The notes under the pieces were generated by a model. The model did no database searches. It saw only the letters and a list, made by a program, of their open reading frames with translations, and was not told the DNA's origin. A stretch of 64,000 nt of DNA from Kryptolebias marmoratus (taxonomy: Eukaryota > Chordata > Actinopteri > Cyprinodontiformes > Rivulidae), in the NCBI RefSeq assembly GCF_001649575.2, contig NC_051448.1, positions 17,750,361 through 17,814,360 of the forward strand, given 5' to 3'. Positions 11,680 to 22,095 of this stretch are shown here, piece after piece (position 1 is the first letter of the stretch; every line of letters starts with the position of its first letter). Position numbers and translations under genes: made by a program.

Positions 11680-12390
11680 AAAAATCAATTAAAGGTCTAG
11701 TGTTTCTCAAAGGAGTGTATGTTGCTTGTCAGAGTGTTAAACTAAGATGAGAATGAACAGTTGGTCATTTTGGTCAAACCTGGTATGGACATTCTCATGC
11801 AATTTCACGAGATCTTGGAAGATCTGTTAGAGCTTGGAGTATATGTTGAGAATGACTCTCATCTACTACCACATCAAATTTTACACGAGTATCTGTAAAA
11901 TTGCTTGCGTTAGTTATTTTTATGTTTGCTAAATTTGATTAGCTGTAATGGCCATCTTGAATTTGGCTAACTCCAAAAGTAAATCAGTTTTAGATGTACA
12001 TCCAATGACTACCTTCTGTGACTTGCATTAAAATCTGTCCCAAAGTTCATAAGATATTTTGCTAACAGACAAACAAGGTTGATGACAATAGCTAATATAA
12101 AAAAGTTTTAGGCTTTGTGCAGTGTTTAATGCTAAAAGTATGTGGTTTGAATTGGTCTAAGCTTACTACCACACCATATTTTTGACAAATATCTGTTAAA
12201 ATGATTTGGTTATAGCAATTTTTTGTTTGGCTGAAGTGGCCATCTTGAATTGGGTTGACATTGAAAGTCTAAGTTTCAATTGTACATTCAGTGATTATTT
12301 CCTGAAGGTTTCATCAAATTCTATAGTGGTTTATGCGATATCTTGCAAAACATTTGTTTTGCTATGACATTATTGCCCTTTCACCTTCAG
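11680..12390 (+). repeat. Tandem-unit interspersed repeat, copy R1 (head plus two units)
   Basis: The head signature CAATTAAAGGTCTAG (11686-11700) is followed by CTCAAAGGAGTGTATG, then by two related units. Unit landmarks are ACTACCACA(C)...TCTGTTAAAAT, then GGCCATCTTGAA at 11950 and 12239, and GATATTTTGCTAACAGAC at about 12053 with its decayed counterpart at about 12338. Unit spacing is about 285-290 bases. No coding frame spans a unit. The same landmarks recur at 12990, 31760, 33285, 34490, 55730 and 61330. Confidence 0.78.
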
Positions 12391-12989
12391 TGGTGGGCGA
12401 TAAGCACCTTGGGGGAGTTCATGGACATAACTTTACTAGGAACTCCAAGCTGTAGATGTGTTCCTCTTACTGCTGAGCATATCTAGGTCTTCGTAGTGTC
12501 TAAAACACACACACACACACACACTGAAGCTGGGAATGACTCATATCCTGATTGTCACTGAGTACAGTGTTTAAAGCTGAGAAAGACCACATGCTCAGTG
12601 CTTAATGTTCACCTCCTGCTAATTATCAACCTTTCACTCAAGTTGTCGCTCTCTCTGCCCGCGCTGTCTCTTCCAACCACTTTACTTCCCACTCCTCTTT
12701 TAGTCCCTGTTTTCTCAGGCTCATTGCTAAGTGTCTGCAATTATGGTGTCAGCAACTTCCTAGTTCATATATGAGCCACACACACACACAGATGGCTCTG
12801 GCAGACTTTCACAGTAGATTGTAGTAACTTTGGAATTCACTGTCAGGAATTACAGACTGTCCCATCAGATTTTATTGTAGCCATCAAGGGACCAGCTGTG
12901 ATGAATGAAGGCTTAGTTGAATCCAGGATGTATCTTTAAATCAGAAATTCTGTCTGAAACTCATCATTTAAATATTTGAATGCATATTA
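12391..12989. other. Spacer between two repeat copies, with CA tracts
   Basis: Contains (AC)10 at 12505-12524 and a shorter CA run at about 12777-12790. No gene recognised. Confidence 0.6.
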
Positions 12990-13515
12990 ACAAATGAAAC
13001 TATCATTCCTTGAAAGAGTGTATCTCTCACATTATCTGATTCTGCTCAGAGTATGTGTTGGTTACTTCCACACCAAAGTTTAGCTCAATTTCTGTAAAAT
13101 TGACTGACTTGTAGCCATTTTTGTTTGCTATGGTTGATTCACTGTGGTGGCCATCTTGAATCAGGTTGACTCCAAAACATAATCAGTAGTAGATGTACAT
13201 CCATTATTTTATGGGTTTCTTGTAATTCTGTCCAGTGGTTTGAGATATTTTGCTAACAGACAAAAAATGACTCCACAGTTAAGTTGGACTCAACGTATGA
13301 GTTGGATATGACTCTCGGCTACTACCACACAAAACTATTTCAATCTGTACAACTGAGTTAAAGCCATTTTTGTGTTTGCCAACGTTGATTAGCTGTGGCA
13401 GCCATCTTGAATCAGGTTGACTTTAAAAGATGTACATTGAGTAATGATTTGAGATTTTTATTATTTTGCGCCCACTGGTTAATGAGATATTTTGCTGACA
13501 GACCAATAAACACCC
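12990..13515 (+). repeat. Tandem-unit interspersed repeat, copy R2 (partial head plus two units)
   Basis: Starts with the partial head CATTCCTTGAAAGAGTGTAT (about 13003-13022). Two units follow, with landmarks GGCCATCTTGAATCAGGTTG (about 13149) and GCCATCTTGAATCAGGTTGA (about 13402), and GAGATATTTTGCT(A/G)ACAGAC at about 13243 and 13484. Spacing is about 240-250 bases, shorter than in R1 because the second unit has internal deletions. Same orientation as R1. Confidence 0.76.
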
Positions 13516-15754
13516 AGCCACACACGCAGAAACAGGCAATTACACAATTGCCCTCCTTTCATGCCAGCTGGCAATAAAAACAGCTTTTTCTTAACTGGAT
13601 TGAACTTAATAGTTTAAATTACCCATGGTTAAAACTAATGTAACTGTTTGATTTACTCTTAAGCATCATTATTTGTTTCATCAACTTGATACAGGTTCAA
13701 CTGCGTACCTAACTACTCTGCTGTGTCTGTAAAGTCTTTATCTTCCCTGTGATGGAAACAGACACCACCTGTTCTTTTTAATTCCAGTTAATCTATTCTA
13801 TATTTCAGTTGTATATTTTCACCAAAGTGGCTGCTCTTCAGTCTACTTGAGGAAACACAGCATGGAAAGAAAAAAACCGTCTGCTCTCTAAAGGTCATCA
13901 TTTATATTCATCATCCAATGTCGCACATGAATATGTAATTCTGATTTGCTTGAGGGCTGTTGATTAATTTCACATAAAAGCACTTAAACATACAGTGAGT
14001 CCTTGTCCTCTTCTATTTAATCTAAATTAGGAGTTTTCAGGAACGATTTGGTCAAAGCCAAGTGGTCAGTTTAACATTAGATTTAAATTCTCCTAGGGAT
14101 CAATCAAATATCTAAGTAGGGAAATGGGGTTCTGTCTTATAATAAAATAGTTTTATTTTCTAAAACAACATCTTAGAAATCTATATAAAAATAAAGATGC
14201 CTAAATTGCTTTCTCAAAAGGCCAATAATACAGTTTAAGGTTCTTGATATCATGGCAAAATAAACGGCATAGAAAATAAGGTGGTTTGGGTGATTTATCT
14301 CTTAGTTGTGACAATGGTTTTTTTTTTTTGCCAATATATTTTATGCCATTAGAAAGCTTGTTTATTTTCCCTTCAGTGATGCCACATTAGTTAGGAAAAA
14401 GGCATTTGTCGGTTGAGCAGCAGAGTTGAGTATGTAGATTTTCCTCATGAAAACCTTTCCAAATCTTCTCTATCAATACTATACAGCCTATTCTGCTAAT
14501 GACTCTTGCTTTGAGCTTTTCATACCCTCATTGTTGACAGTCAGGTGTGAGATTAGCACTTGAGTGTCAGCAACAAGTGGCAATCCTTTATCTCCACATT
14601 CTGTTCATTCCAGAGTGACCAAGAGAAGTACATTAGCTGACTTGCAGCCGGTGTCTGACCAAGTTGATGAGCAGCATGAGGAGGTGGTGCCAGACTGTTG
14701 TGGCTGTATATGGTTTTTCCACATGCTATTGAGGACCCGTTTGTTAAACAAATTAGTTATTAAATAACAAATGTCTTGTTTCTTCAGACTTCAATCATCG
14801 AATTTAAAAAACAACACTAAACAAGAGACATTAGTTTAAAAAGTTGTTTAACATTGGCAGAGAAGATTTATTTTTTGCTTCTGAACACAAGCTTCACTGA
14901 AGCTAATATGGGACTTTGCTGTATTTGATTTGTGTGCAATCAGCATCTAAAAGTGTAATAAGCTGTGTTACCAAATAACTGATAAATATGGTAGGAACAT
15001 ATTGTAGTTCTTGATTCACTTGAAATTGTTAAAAAGATTTAGAAGTTTTTCACTTCATTATTTTTTAGAAGTTCCATAGGTTGTCCGAAGTTCATTTAAC
15101 TTTATGTAACTTTTTTTTTTTTTTTTTTTACAATTCCTTGGTTTTGTTTTTTTTTAGGTTTCAATTTTTTTCCCCAGTTTTTAAACTTTGCCAAGAAAAA
15201 GAACAAAATCAGTTAGAGGAAAGTAATATTTACAGCTTCTGGAAGCTAATTGTAAGTGCGACTGTCACATTCCCCGCTGAAACGAGGGCTCTGTCGTAGC
15301 CAAGTGACAGCTCTGCATTTAATTCCAGGCAACTTCACTTCTCTCAGAAGTTACTCCACCTTGCTTGCTTTGTATAGCTCTCATTCTCACACACACAAAG
15401 TAGGACACTGATGCCATTTAGATTTGTATCCCATGTGACCAATGCTGACATGAATTTGCTGGCTGACAAGGGACCCAATTACAGCAGAGGGCCAATGGTT
15501 TGTGGACCCGCCGTTTCAAATCGTCTCTCAAGTGTCAAGTGAGAGAGGGAAAAATCTGTAATCATGAATTTGTTTGATCCTTGTGTTCATATACGTGTGA
15601 CTGGTAGTGTGTGTTTCGCAACTGTAACTGTGTCACTTTCTGTTCACATCTTTGAAGGAGAAGCTAGGATAAACACCAGGGTCAAGCGCATTGCTGCAGC
15701 ACTGAGAGTAATGCAAAGTGACTCATGTCAATCATGAGATGTCTTATGGAAGCT
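13516..15754. other. Non-coding stretch with T-homopolymers
   Basis: No gene or repeat family recognised. Homopolymer T runs lie near 14319-14328 and 15111-15129. Confidence 0.45.
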
Positions 15755-15905
15755 CTTACACATGTCTGTGTTTTTCTGCCTTTGTGGGGACCTCCTTTTG
15801 CAGTAACCATCACACAACAGCACTTAACCAAATACTTGAACCTCATAGTCAATATAATCCTGACCCCAAAGCCAGGGCAGAGTCCGATTTTTGGTAGACC
15901 CAACT
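15755..15905. repeat. Decayed GTGGGGACC / CCCTAA-like dispersed repeat
   Basis: The order of words GTGGGGACCTCC (15785), TAACCATCACACAA (15802), CACTTAACCAAA, then ATAATCCTGACCCCAAAGCC (15854) follows a teleost dispersed repeat I recall. In that repeat a GTGGGGACC block precedes a degenerate run of CCTAACC words and ends with CTGACCCCAAAACC. The internal telomere-like words have mostly decayed. A related copy in the opposite sense lies at 27370-27545. Confidence 0.5.
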
Positions 15906-17579
15906 AAAATAGGTTTCTTAACTATCAAGCACAGTTTAAAAACATTGAAATTATAAAGCTTGTGCAACTTATATAAGAGAATTACCTAATCTATGTGCAT
16001 CCCTTGTGTTGTATGGCAGTCTTCCCTTGTGTTTTTGTGATTTTACAGTGGGAAAGTTTTTAAAATTATCAACATAATTGTCTTATGCTTAACAATAGGC
16101 TGTACAAAATGGTTTAATGAGGTCCTTAGATTGTCTTTGTCAGTACCCTGGGTGATAAAACTAGACTATCTAAAGGAAGTAGGAATGGTAAAGAGGTTCC
16201 GGGCACCTTCTTGAGTTCTTGGCTGTCCACCCTATTGTCTGTCACTCTCAAAGGTCTCTTGTGTGGGGTGTCTGGGTAATTTGTATCTCTGTCCCCTGTC
16301 AGACAATGGATTCTTTTTTTTGATTCAGGTCACCCCACTGTCTGGATCAGACTATAGTCTGGGCCTGGCTACCCACTAAATGTGTCCCATGTGTTCTTGA
16401 CTGCTTCTATTTTAAAGCGTAAACTCCTGCTGTCCTGCACTGAGCCCTCAACAAGATTTGTCAATGAGGTTTGGTGATTCACTGTCCAGATTCAAAGTTC
16501 AGAACTCGATCTGTAGTGTAGTGCTATGGTCCCACATATATATATATACAGTATGTATAAAAAAACCTCTATTTATTTTTATTCTTTTATTTTACTTGAA
16601 TTGCTTTAGTTAATGGGTATGTTCATCTATTAAAGAGAGCCAGATTTTTTTATTTGTAAAATCATGGCAGTAGTTTCTGTTGGGTTTTTTTTTTTCCTAC
16701 ATATTAGACATATTAAACGTTGAATTTGGCTAAGATGTGATCAGTTGGAAGATCAATGAGCAGCCTGCCTGGTGATCAGCAGCTGATCAAGGTGACATTT
16801 AGCAGTTAAAATGTTCATCATTAATGATTCTTCCCCCATGACTCTTTCCTCCAAGTCATTTTGGTTGATGGCTGTCTTTTGCTAAATCCAGCTCAGTAAA
16901 TTGATCAGTAGGCCTTAAAAAGTCTTACCACTTCCTGTGGTGACATAATCAATTCTAATCAATCCTCCGTGACTGACACTATCCAGCAGGCTGCTGATAT
17001 GGATTCTAGGTTCAGTTGGAGCAAAGCAAGCATATCTCATGCCTCTATTTATGCATGCTTCTTTGTTTATGCTTGTTTTCTTTTGCTTCATGTCGTGTGC
17101 AATTTTTCGCCCCGCACCGTGGCTGCTCACATTAGCAGCTGTGCCGTCTCTGTTTTATCTTGGGCTATTTTCAAAGCTCGTTCGCTTCATCGTGCACTCT
17201 CTCCTCTGCCCCACTTCTTGAAATGCCTCTGCGGCAACTCGAGCCCCGCACTCGGCAAAGCACCATTTGTTTTCCCCCTCCTGAGTGCCTTTGCTTTGGT
17301 GAACGGAAGCTGCTTCTCACTGAAATGTCTGCCACAATAAAAATATCTCCCATCGGTTGAGTAATGCTTTTGGAAGGCCTTGCGTGTGTATTTGAGGCAG
17401 GCTGAGGGAAACACACTGGGATGTCATATGTGCCGTCCTGGCATGAGGCGGAATGGCTGAAAGTGCCAGAAAATCCTTTCCAACCTTCCTTTTGCTGTTG
17501 CTGCTCAGTGAGCTGATTCACCAGAACCTAGCAGGTTGATTTTAAAATATTAATTTACAGAAATATTAGATTATTTAGG
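15906..17579. other. Non-coding stretch, nothing recognised
   Basis: Contains a short (TA)n at about 16537-16549. Overlapping open frames of up to 123 codons at 16969-17521 have no recognised motif and are treated as chance. Confidence 0.45.
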
Positions 17580-17645
17580 ATTGGCTGGTTAAAGTTAAGT
17601 AAGGCTGAATTCCATTTCCAAATGTTACCCCTAACTTTAAGTCCT
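17580..17645 (+). repeat. End of a dispersed repeat, related to 18525-18690 and 24205-24300
   Basis: AAGGCTGAATTCCATTTCC (17602-17620) followed by TGTTACCCCTAAC parallels AAGGCTAAATTCTATTTCC then TGTTACCCCTAC at about 24216-24249. It also parallels the reverse complement of the 18660-18690 segment. It probably represents one terminus of a short, non-coding dispersed element; the remainder is not delimited. Confidence 0.45.
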
Positions 17646-18384
17646 TAATTATAAAGATAGTTGTTGAGTCTTGAAGCTTTAAATTGAGGGAATCTTGAAA
17701 TGTTTACAGGGGTTTTCAGTTTTTTTGTGCCAGCACAGGGCCTTTCTTTTGTTCATTGTAATGTTGAACATGTTTGAAAAATTAGCAACACAAAGTTTCT
17801 TTGCAACCTTCTTTAACCCATCTTGAACCCTGCTCAATTTAGTTTCTGTAATGCAGGACTGCTAGATCTGTATTTCTTAACAATATGCAAACTCTATGCA
17901 AAATATGGCCCAAATTTTGCTGTGAGTTTATGCGAAAATATTGTTTAGTATAATTCTAAGTGAAAACGTGCATATTTTCTCAAAATTTTGTCTTCAACAG
18001 CCACAGTCCAGTTGGATCCGACCTTAAAGGCTAGTGGTTAAAATACTCTATGATGAAATGAGAGGCTTCTTCTAAAACTGTTTACAAAAACATTGATTTG
18101 CTGTCTAGTCATCCACTTTTCAACAGACTTTTACTTTCAGTGTAATTCTTTAATGCCTGTTAAAAAGTTTAATAATTTAAAACAGTACATCAAACTAGAC
18201 ATTACAATAGTTATTCTGACAACATTTTATTTGATGGGACAGTCAATAATACAGTAAATATAATAATACAGTGAATAAGTAAAATATTTTTACTGGAGAA
18301 AATTCTTAAATCAATGAGTTTTCTTTTATAAGTGCAGCCCATACCTTCGTTTGAAGTGCCGCCCATGTATACTCCTTGATAGTG
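17646..18384. other. Non-coding stretch, nothing recognised
   Basis: AT-rich, no supported feature. Confidence 0.45.
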
Positions 18385-18530
18385 TGCAGGGTCGCAAGAA
18401 GCTGGTACCTACTGTAACTCCAATGGTCACGAAGCAACAGAGAGGATACACCCCTAACAGGGCACCTGTTCATGACAGAGGCATATAGACACAAGTCAAC
18501 CATGAATGCACACCACTCACACCCTTTGAA
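18385..18530 (+). repeat. Dispersed teleost repeat (GGGTCGC...AGGGCACC...CACTCACACC type)
   Basis: Ordered words GTGCAGGGTCGCAAGAAGCT (18385), GGTACCTA, AGGATACACCCCTAACAGGG (18442) and CATGACAGAGGC, then AACCATGAATGCACACCACT (18498) and CACACCC. They follow a non-coding repeat I know from many fish genomes, in which the words read GGGTCGC, GCTGG, GCCTAT, GGGGTACACCC, AGGTCGCCAGTC and then CACACTCACA. It ends abruptly where the next repeat begins. Confidence 0.55.
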
Positions 18531-18690
18531 GTGCACCCCTGACAAATTTTCATTTGAAGGGTCAGATAACCCTACTTCTTTCCCTACATCACAAAAAGAA
18601 CTGGTACACCCCAATACCCCCTGCATGAATGAGCAAAACATAAGGGTAGGGTTAAGAGGTGAAATGGGATTTGTTCTAAGTGGCTGATAG
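18525..18690. repeat. Second dispersed repeat, apparently inserted in the first
   Basis: The segment from CTTTGAAGTGCACCCCTGAC to AAGTGGCTGATAG carries pyrimidine-rich words (TTTGAAGGGTCAGATAACCC, CTACTTCTTTCCCTACATCA, GTACACCCCAATACCC). It ends GGTAGGGTTAAGAGGTGAAA...TTCTAAGTGGCTGA. The reverse complement of this end (CAGCCACTTAGAACAAAT, CCATTTCACC, TTAACCCTACCC) parallels the repeat ends at 17590 and 24205. A 171-codon minus-strand frame crosses both repeats and is not a gene. Confidence 0.5.
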
Positions 18691-20819
18691 TGATGGTAGC
18701 AGTTCCCCTCTTTATTATTCCTCATGTAGCGTGCAGTGATTGTAAAACTGGCCCCGGGCCTTTGCCAACTCATTACTCCCTCACTGTTTTGTGTGTGTGT
18801 GTGCATGAGTGGGCTCAGCATTTTGATCTTACTGATTGTGTCTCTGTCATAGAGACTGTTATTACAGCCCCCACACTGTCACAAACAGCTGCTTCTCACC
18901 CACCCTCTATCTTTTTCTTCTGATTCTACATGCTGCAATGAGCTCAAGCATTCCCAGCGCTGGTTGGACATGGAATCAGGACAGATTTGAAAACTTGTAT
19001 AGAGAGTTGACATCAAGTAAGATGGAGAAATTTTGGGAGTGTGGCAGGCTACAACACTAGTGTGTCCAGGCTTTGGGGTTTATCCTGCTCCCGCCAGAAA
19101 AGCAGACCTTTGATCAGGCTCTTAGTGTGAGTCTTTAACAAGAGATTGGTCCACAGCCCGGGTTTGACCCTTAGCCAGCAGGTCCTTCACCTCGGGCACC
19201 CCCTCTGAGAAAAAGGCAGCTTTTACAGTGATGTATTGCACAGCGCAGTGTGCAGCAGTAAGGGAGAAAGGGATACTGTGGTTTAAAGAAAAAGCAGCTC
19301 TGTGTTTTAGAGAAAGGGAAGGATGGCGGCGAGAAAGGCGAGGCATAATGAGCATGTCAAAATTAGCCTGGCTCATCCAGAGAAAAACAGCATGTGTTAC
19401 TAATGATTAGTTCAAGTAAAGCCCAGTGAGAGGGAAAATAACAGAAAAGGCCACAGGAGATGGAAGAGCACGAAGATGGACAGCAGGGCATCTTACTGAA
19501 CAAATTGGAAATTTTCTTTGGTCTTTGTTATGCGAGATTAATGTTACAGGCAAACACACAGTGGGCTCATTTTGGTTAGATAATGACATATTGACATATA
19601 ACGCTGGTTATTTAAACAATATCCAGCATTTACTTAACATAGTCCTAAAATGCATTTTACATGTACAAAATAGTTCAGCTTTAATTCTATTTTAAAGTCT
19701 TTGACATACAAACCTTTGGCTGATAAACTGAGTATAGACAAATGACCCTTCAGTTAAAAAAAATCTACATAATTTAACAGAATAACCATTCTATACTCTT
19801 CCATTTTATGATAAGGATTGGCTGGATGTTGTTCTTCAAACACGATCTGTCAAATATGACAAGATAATTATTTAATGTCCTCAAGGGAAAGCTATCCATT
19901 CCTCTATCTCCAGTTAGGCTTTACTTTCTGCTGCCTTCGTCGTTGAGCTGCTCTGTTTAACTTGGTCTAATTCTTCAGAGATGCTAAATAAAAGTGATTA
20001 GGCTTCCCCAAAGACATTTTTTTCCTCCCTCATTTGTAAAGATTCAAACCTTCCAGCTTCCTCTGTATGTTTCCCCCCCCACCCAAAAGATCCACAACAC
20101 TCTGCATCCGCTTGCTGCCTATAAATCAGAGACAGAATAAATGATAAGGTGAGATTTTATCACTTTATTCATTTTTTTAAATCACAGTTTGTTACAGCAA
20201 TAATGACAGACTAGCTAATTATCTCACAGGACTGATGGTGGCTGTTGAGGATGTTTCCTTTGCGCATGTTGTGAACAGGAGTTTGATGAAACTACGTTTA
20301 GGTTCATTATCTGTTTGTGCACAAACATGTGTGCAGATTAAAGGCAAGAGATCAATGTTTTATTGCCTCGATATGGTGTTGGTAATGTGATGCATGTTTG
20401 TGGTAATGTTGCTTGTCGGAGTTTCATTGATTTGTTCTTCTCAGGCTCCGAGGAGGATGGATGAAGATGGCAGCTAATGGCTACGATTCTGCTCATTAAA
20501 TAATGATAGAAACCAAAGAGTAGGGTTGGTGAAAGGATGAGAATATTGTGCAGGTTAGGGGGCACACTGTGGTCAGACAGCTGTACTAATCATGACAGAA
20601 TGACATAACCGAGGAGGATGAGTAAACTTAAATGCATCAAATTAATGATCTTATAACCATTCTAAATCCCAGTTTGTACGTGTTTAATAAGTGTGGAACG
20701 AGTATGATGGTAGAGCTATGTTTGCAGTTAAGTTTAAGTGCTTTGTAAATCATTTTTATAGTTTGAAAGTCTGGTAGTTGTCTGATCTTTATCAACCTGA
20801 GAACCAAAAGAACAGCTTA
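18691..20819. other. Non-coding stretch, nothing recognised
   Basis: Short GT tract at about 18791-18803. No supported coding region or repeat family. Confidence 0.45.
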
Positions 20820-22095
20820 CAGTGGGCCACAAAAGTATCCAACCCCCACTTAGTTTTTTTTTTGTTTGTTTTGTTTTGATTTTCAGTTTAATGTAACTAA
20901 TGGACCTATGTTAAATGAATCAACTTAATTAAAATAGAGAAGAAAAACCTGTTTTAAGTCATTCTAAAGATATAAAACTAAAATCTAGTTATTACGTATG
21001 TATTCACACTAATTGCTTTACCTTCATAACCTTCATTAACACCTGTTCTGATGGGCTTGAAAATAAACACCAATCGAACTCCTCTAAGTAGAAAGGGCTA
21101 TTACAGAGCAAGAGACAGTATGAAGACCAAGAAACTCTCCACACAGCTCAGGTACAAAGTTGAGGAGAAGTACGGATCAGGGTTGAATTTTGAAAAAAAA
21201 TTTCCCAAACTCTGAACAGCAACCCCAAAAGCATCATTTGAAGGATTATGCTATCACAACAAACCTGCTAAGAGAGGGTCATCCACCAAAGCTCACAGAC
21301 TGGATAAGGAGGGAATTAAACAGATAAACATCCAGGAGGCCAATAATACCTAAAGTGAAGCTGGACAGCTCTTCTGCAGACAAGGGAATATATGTCAGTG
21401 AGACAACTATTAGCTGAGATTTATGGAACAGTGGCCAGAAAAAAGTGTCTCTTAAAGAGAAAAAAGCTAGTCCATTTGGGCACTCTCTAGTATATCTTTT
21501 GGTAAATTCCAAACATGTGGAAGAGAGTGCTGTGGTCAGATGAAACTAGAATTGAACCTTTTGGCCATCAAGGTCAACATCAGGCCTGGTGCCAACCAAA
21601 CGCCTGGCATCCTGCTGGAAACACCATCCCTACATTGAAGCATGGTGGTGGCAGTATCAGGCTGTGGGGATGTGTTTCATTAGCTGAGACTCAGAAACAT
21701 GTCAAAGTTGAAGAAGAAATAGAGCAAAATTCAGAGAAATTCTTCAGGGAAGCCTGTTTGAGCCTCCAAAGATCTGAGACTTGTACAAAGCCCCCCTTTG
21801 AACAGGACAATGACTCTAAACACACTGCTAAAGCAACACTCCAGTGGTTTAAAAAGAATCTATTAAACATCCTGGAATGGTCCAGTCAAAGCCTAGAACT
21901 CCAACCTGGAATCTCTGTTTTGATGTAAAGATTGCTTTACATAAGTGACGCCCATCCAACTTAAAGAAGTTGGAGCAGTTTGATCAGAAAATGACGGTGG
22001 TTAAATGGACCAACTTGCAAAGATGTACTTGAAGAGACTTGCTGTTATGTCTGCTGCAATAGGTGGAGTACCGATGTTAAGTATTTTGTTGGTTT
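20820..22095 (+). mobile_element. Dead Tc1/mariner transposon (Passport-like), right end missing
   Basis: A TA dinucleotide (20818-20819) precedes CAGTGGGCCACAAAAGTAT, a typical Tc1 left terminus. The transposase is scattered over frames: MKTKKLSTQLRYKVEEKYGS (about 21121-21180, DNA-binding start), GHPPKLTD (about 21280), GTVARKKVSLKEKK (about 21430), then from 21515 MWKRVLWSDETRIEPFGHQG and TIPTLKHGGGSIRLWGC, and EQDNDSKHTAKATLQWFKK at about 21800. In the DDE catalytic triad the first D (SDET) and second D (QDND) remain. The third position, normally in NPIENLW, reads QPGISVL, so the catalytic Glu is lost. Stops and frameshifts break the N-terminal half. The 3' part (AGAGACTTGCTGTTATGTCT...AAGTATT, 22034-22086) matches the transposase tail, but no right TIR follows. 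Confidence 0.88.

Noticed and set aside
18306..18821. 171-codon open frame on the minus strand, the longest in the window
   Set aside because: It crosses two dispersed non-coding repeats (18385-18690), has no recognisable domain and mixed composition; best explained as a chance frame.
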